This document shows positions 63,381-64,000 of a DNA stretch of 64,000 nt, one piece after another. Source of the DNA: Owenia fusiformis (Eukaryota; Annelida; Polychaeta; Sabellida; Oweniidae); NCBI GenBank assembly GCA_903813345.2, contig CAIIXF020000012.1, positions 23,882,184-23,946,183 of the forward strand, written 5' to 3'. The position numbers were made by a program, and so were the translations under genes. The number at the start of each line of letters is the position of its first letter. Position 1 is the first letter of the stretch. The notes below the pieces were generated by a model, which searched no databases, was not told where the DNA came from, and saw nothing but the letters and a program-made list of their open reading frames with translations.

Positions 63381-64000
63381 CTACATGATGTGCCGAGGAT
63401 AAATTAATCCAAAATGTTATAAGAATAGAATAATAAACGACAACAGCAATTCATTAAAGAACAGATGTTTCCTCTAAAGATGAACTTCATCAAACAATAA
63501 TAGGCTAGCACTTTTAAGAATCACTTCATATATCATTCCGAAATGTTAACATTTTAGAGGCTCCTAATTCTAAACTTATTTTTCAAATAATTTCTCTTTG
63601 CATATATTAATCCAGTTTTTGTCGATCTCAATTTATCGTTACATTTCCTCATATGATTGTGTCTAATAGGGCCTATATTTTTGTAATGATCCTGTTATAT
63701 TGTCATATTAGGTGTAGTTTTGCTTGTCATGTAACGGTAGTGAATAATTATCCTGTCAATATGCTGATCAGAACAGTTTGCTTTTCTCGTATTATCTTGT
63801 CTAGTTATCTTAAAAACCTATTTGAAAATGAGGTTGTAATGTTTAACCCTTTCAATAAAATGTAGTTATGATCATGATTTCTTTGCAAAATAACAAGAAC
63901 AAATAAGGTAAAAGCGAGAAATGGATAACACTTGTGAAACAATTATGATCTATATTATATTGATATAACTGAAAATGAGTATTCGTTCAGATTAAAGAGA
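63381..64000 (-). other. Intron continuing beyond the right edge
   Basis: Upstream of the first visible exon; no further exon recognised. The 5' exons and promoter of the AUTS2-like gene lie outside. Confidence 0.7.

Overview
The window is animal nuclear DNA: AT-rich, intron-containing, dense in LINE and TIR-transposon debris, and without operons. Its only large gene is an AUTS2/FBRSL1-family gene, a bilaterian chromatin regulator. Long introns, young LINEs and many inverted-repeat elements fit a marine invertebrate (lophotrochozoan, ambulacrarian or cephalochordate). I cannot name the phylum from sequence alone.

Layout. 1-5.6 kb: non-coding, no gene I can support. 5.6-29.7 kb: a higher-order tandem array (macrosatellite) of nine units, 2.13-3.23 kb each, almost all of the length difference coming from 2-8 copies of an inner ~166-bp module. 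Each inner module looks like a mini-exon with a splice acceptor and donor on the + strand. 29.7-31.0 kb: short duplications and hairpins. 31.05-32.09 kb: a decayed mariner-like element. 32.16-42.99 kb: a decayed minus-strand LINE split by an 8.48-kb element (32,253-40,731) that has long inverted termini, subterminal repeats and a 6-bp target duplication; several smaller inverted-repeat elements sit inside it. 43.38-43.78 kb: a fold-back element with 6-bp target duplication. 44.8-46.1 kb: a compact three-exon gene for a 161-residue secreted protein with an LRAT/NlpC-like His...His...Asn-Cys pattern. 48.9-63.4 kb: the 3' part of the AUTS2-family gene on the minus strand, 12 exons, about 1,072 residues; its 5' exons lie beyond the right edge. 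One of its introns holds a 340-bp tandem array and a 5'-truncated LINE with an open frame and poly(A) tail; others hold 31-bp, 43-bp and ~30-bp tandem repeats.

The two genes converge tail-to-tail with no sign of functional coupling. The AUTS2 homologue would act in the nucleus, where the vertebrate protein joins PCGF5-type PRC1 and recruits p300 through its His-rich repeat; that repeat is present here. The small secreted protein is probably an extracellular effector or enzyme of unknown substrate. The least explained parts are the exon-like macrosatellite, the 8.48-kb element without recognisable transposase, and the secreted LRAT-like protein.
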